6,355 nt of DNA from NCBI GenBank assembly GCA_026395475.1, contig JAPLYQ010000150.1:1-6355 (forward strand). The letters run 5' to 3'. Shown here in pieces: positions 4,657 through 6,355 of the stretch (the stretch's first letter is position 1; each line of letters begins with the position of its first letter). Both the position numbers and the translations under genes were made by a program. Below the pieces are notes generated by a model, which was not told the origin of the DNA, searched no databases, and saw only the letters and a list, made by a program, of their open reading frames with translations. Origin of the DNA: Candidatus Roizmanbacteria bacterium. GTDB lineage: Bacteria; Patescibacteriota; Microgenomatia; UBA1406; GWC2-37-13.

Positions 4657-6348
4657 ATGAAAAAATTATTTATTTATCTACTCACTTTTTTATGTATAGC
4701 TATCTTTCCTCTCTCTTCTTACGCTCAGGAAAATAACAAAGTTGGAATTTCTCTTTTGCAGCCAACTTCTGAAGATTTTATTGGAGCATCAGCTCTTACT
4801 AATGGTTCAACTGGAGATTGGGGATATGTGACACTCGTGATTCAAGAGAATGATCGCGATGTAAGAAAGTGGCAAGATATATTTGAGAACCTTAGAGATA
4901 AACACCTTATCCCTATCGTCCGTCTTGCGACTAGCCCACAAGGAGAGGTGTGGAGACGCCCAGAAGAGAAAGATGCAAAAGAGTGGGTAGATTTTCTTAA
5001 TAAGCTTAATTGGGTCATAAAAAAGAGATATGTTGTTCTTTTTAATGAGCCAAATCATGCAACTGAATGGGGAGGAGAAGCAGATCCTGAAAATTATGGA
5101 AAAGTTGCAGCAGCATTTGCAAAACAACTGAAAGAATCACATGATGACTATGTTGTAATGCTTGCGGGATTAGACGGAGCTGCCCCATCTTACCCTCCAC
5201 AATATGAAGATTCAGGGATTTTTATAAGAAAAATGTTTCAGGTGAAAGATCTTCATTTAGAAGAATATATTGATGCGTGGGCTTCCCATTCATATCCTAA
5301 TCCAGGTTTTAGTGGGTCAGTCTGGGATACGGGAAAAAAATCAATTCGTGGTTATGAATATGAACTATCACTTTTAAAAGAACTAGGTTTTGAAAAAGAT
5401 CTTCCTGTGTTTATTACGGAAACTGGTTGGAAAGAAGGAAAGTTGTCAGAATCTGCAATAGCAGAAAATTATGCAATCGCATTTAGTCAAATATGGGGGC
5501 AAGATAAGAGAGTACAAGCTATTACACCCTTTGTTTTTAAATATCTTTCAGAGCCGTTTATTGGGTTTTCTTGGGTGAAAGATAGAGGATATTCAGCTCA
5601 GTATAATGCAATAAAAGATCTGTCTAAACAAAAGGGAGCTCCTGAACAAATTCAAAAAGGAAGAATTGAAATAGCATTTCCAAAAACTCTTATTGCTCGT
5701 TCTACCTATCATTTTGCTGTATTTTTAAAAAATGAAGGACAAGCAATTTGGAGCCAAGATGACCAATATTCACTCTCTGTAAAAACAGATTCTGCAGATG
5801 TTCAGACCCTTACATCCGATATACGAAGCACAAAGCCATTTGAAGAAAGTAAATTAAGTATAACTATAAAGACTCCCCCAAAGCCTCAAACAATACGTAT
5901 ATCATTGCTTCTTGAAAAAAATGGGAAGACAATACTGGAAACAAAAAATCATTCAATCACTATTGAACCATTTCCTGAGTTAACAATAAAAACATCACTA
6001 TTCCCTAAATTTGTTTCCAATGGGGATGGCTTTGAAATACAACTTTTTAACAAGGAAGAGGAGCTTGTTTTCTCAAAAAAGGGTCTCTCTATGAGAAAAG
6101 GGAATATAACAATTGAAGACATCTCAGATATCATTCCAGGACAGCAGTATCGGGTTGTCTTGTTGGGCTATCCATATATTCCTCGCCAGTCAATAACCAT
6201 ATTGAATAAAGGGACAAACACAGTGAATATTAAACGTTTATTTCCATTTGATGCAGATGGCAATGGAAGATGGGATTTGAATGATATTAAGACGGCAATT
6301 TTAAACCCAAACTTTTTCCTTCGATTTATCCCGTGGAGAGAGATATAG
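4657..6348 (+). CDS. Secreted clan GH-A-like glycoside hydrolase with beta-sandwich and dockerin-like C-terminal modules
   Basis: This 563-residue protein begins with a signal peptide: KK at 2-3, a hydrophobic stretch 4-18, and a likely signal peptidase I cut after SYA (23). No lipobox is seen. Residues about 28-325 look like a TIM-barrel glycosidase of the GH-A type. FNEPNH at 129-134 places the acid/base glutamate at E131 on strand 4, HSYP at 211-214 fits strand 6, and FITETGW at 252-258 places the nucleophile at E255 on strand 7. The substrate cannot be named; both catalytic glutamates are present. Residues about 335-437 resemble an Ig-like sandwich (FAVFLKNEGQAIW at 353-365), and about 440-527 form a second beta-rich domain. 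At 532-543 there is a calcium-loop sequence DADGNGRWDLND (D532, D534, N536, D540, D543) as in a dockerin half-repeat; only one copy is present. The protein is probably exported and may be cell-surface associated. No clear ribosome binding site precedes the ATG. Confidence 0.87.
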   Translation: MKKLFIYLLTFLCIAIFPLSSYAQENNKVGISLLQPTSEDFIGASALTNGSTGDWGYVTLVIQENDRDVRKWQDIFENLRDKHLIPIVRLATSPQGEVWRRPEEKDAKEWVDFLNKLNWVIKKRYVVLFNEPNHATEWGGEADPENYGKVAAAFAKQLKESHDDYVVMLAGLDGAAPSYPPQYEDSGIFIRKMFQVKDLHLEEYIDAWASHSYPNPGFSGSVWDTGKKSIRGYEYELSLLKELGFEKDLPVFITETGWKEGKLSESAIAENYAIAFSQIWGQDKRVQAITPFVFKYLSEPFIGFSWVKDRGYSAQYNAIKDLSKQKGAPEQIQKGRIEIAFPKTLIARSTYHFAVFLKNEGQAIWSQDDQYSLSVKTDSADVQTLTSDIRSTKPFEESKLSITIKTPPKPQTIRISLLLEKNGKTILETKNHSITIEPFPELTIKTSLFPKFVSNGDGFEIQLFNKEEELVFSKKGLSMRKGNITIEDISDIIPGQQYRVVLLGYPYIPRQSITILNKGTNTVNIKRLFPFDADGNGRWDLNDIKTAILNPNFFLRFIPWREI

Positions 6349-6355
6349 ATCGCAA

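Noticed and set aside
4807..5127. Leftward hydrophobic 106-residue frame, possibly a small membrane protein
   Set aside because: It is antisense to the glycosidase domain, including the NEP catalytic motif. Its hydrophobicity and cysteines are explained by the complement of the A-rich coding strand.
5949..6134. Leftward 61-residue frame near the right end
   Set aside because: It is antisense to the C-terminal beta-rich part of the hydrolase, with no motif or start signal.
1..6355. CRISPR array, prophage, toxin-antitoxin or defence system
   Set aside because: No regularly spaced direct repeats, integrase, phage or nuclease gene is visible. The deaminase at 988 lacks a signal or delivery domain that would suggest a secreted toxin.

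Overview
The window is AT-rich bacterial DNA, densely packed and mostly ordinary in gene organisation. It carries a nucleoside-salvage neighbourhood followed by one secreted glycoside hydrolase. TGA is used as a stop, Shine-Dalgarno sequences are essentially absent, and TATAAT-like boxes sit unusually close to several start codons. The tRNA gene has no encoded CCA, and the secreted hydrolase ends in Ig-like and dockerin-like modules. Together these features suggest, without proving, a small-genome lineage such as Candidate Phyla Radiation (Patescibacteria, possibly Microgenomates). That assignment is inference; no marker gene in the window settles it.

Left part (1-987): the minus strand carries the first 291 codons of an adenosine deaminase that runs off the left edge, so its 3' end is missing. 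Its promoter is back-to-back with one driving a rightward gene. A terminator-shaped hairpin with six T's lies inside the first codons of the deaminase gene. Middle (988-3887): a rightward gene of unassigned function encodes a TadA-like zinc deaminase with long extensions at both ends. It converges, with a 4-nt gap, on a leftward three-gene operon: LmbE/PIG-L deacetylase, then a purine-type phosphoribosyltransferase, then a trimeric-type purine nucleoside phosphorylase (the last two overlap at ATGA). Right part (3953-6348): tRNA-Pro(GGG), dCMP deaminase, a 116-bp near-palindromic element directly after its stop codon, then a 563-residue secreted glycoside hydrolase.

The genes fit one theme. 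Adenosine deaminase would convert adenosine to inosine, the phosphorylase would release the base, and the phosphoribosyltransferase would recycle the base to a nucleotide. dCMP deaminase feeds dUMP to thymidylate synthesis. The roles of the TadA-like protein and of the LmbE protein in this set are unknown. No CRISPR array, transposase, rRNA or phage gene is visible. I see no established novel system; the best leads are the unassigned deaminase, the possible attenuator in the adenosine deaminase gene, the long palindrome and the apparent leaderless-transcript promoters.
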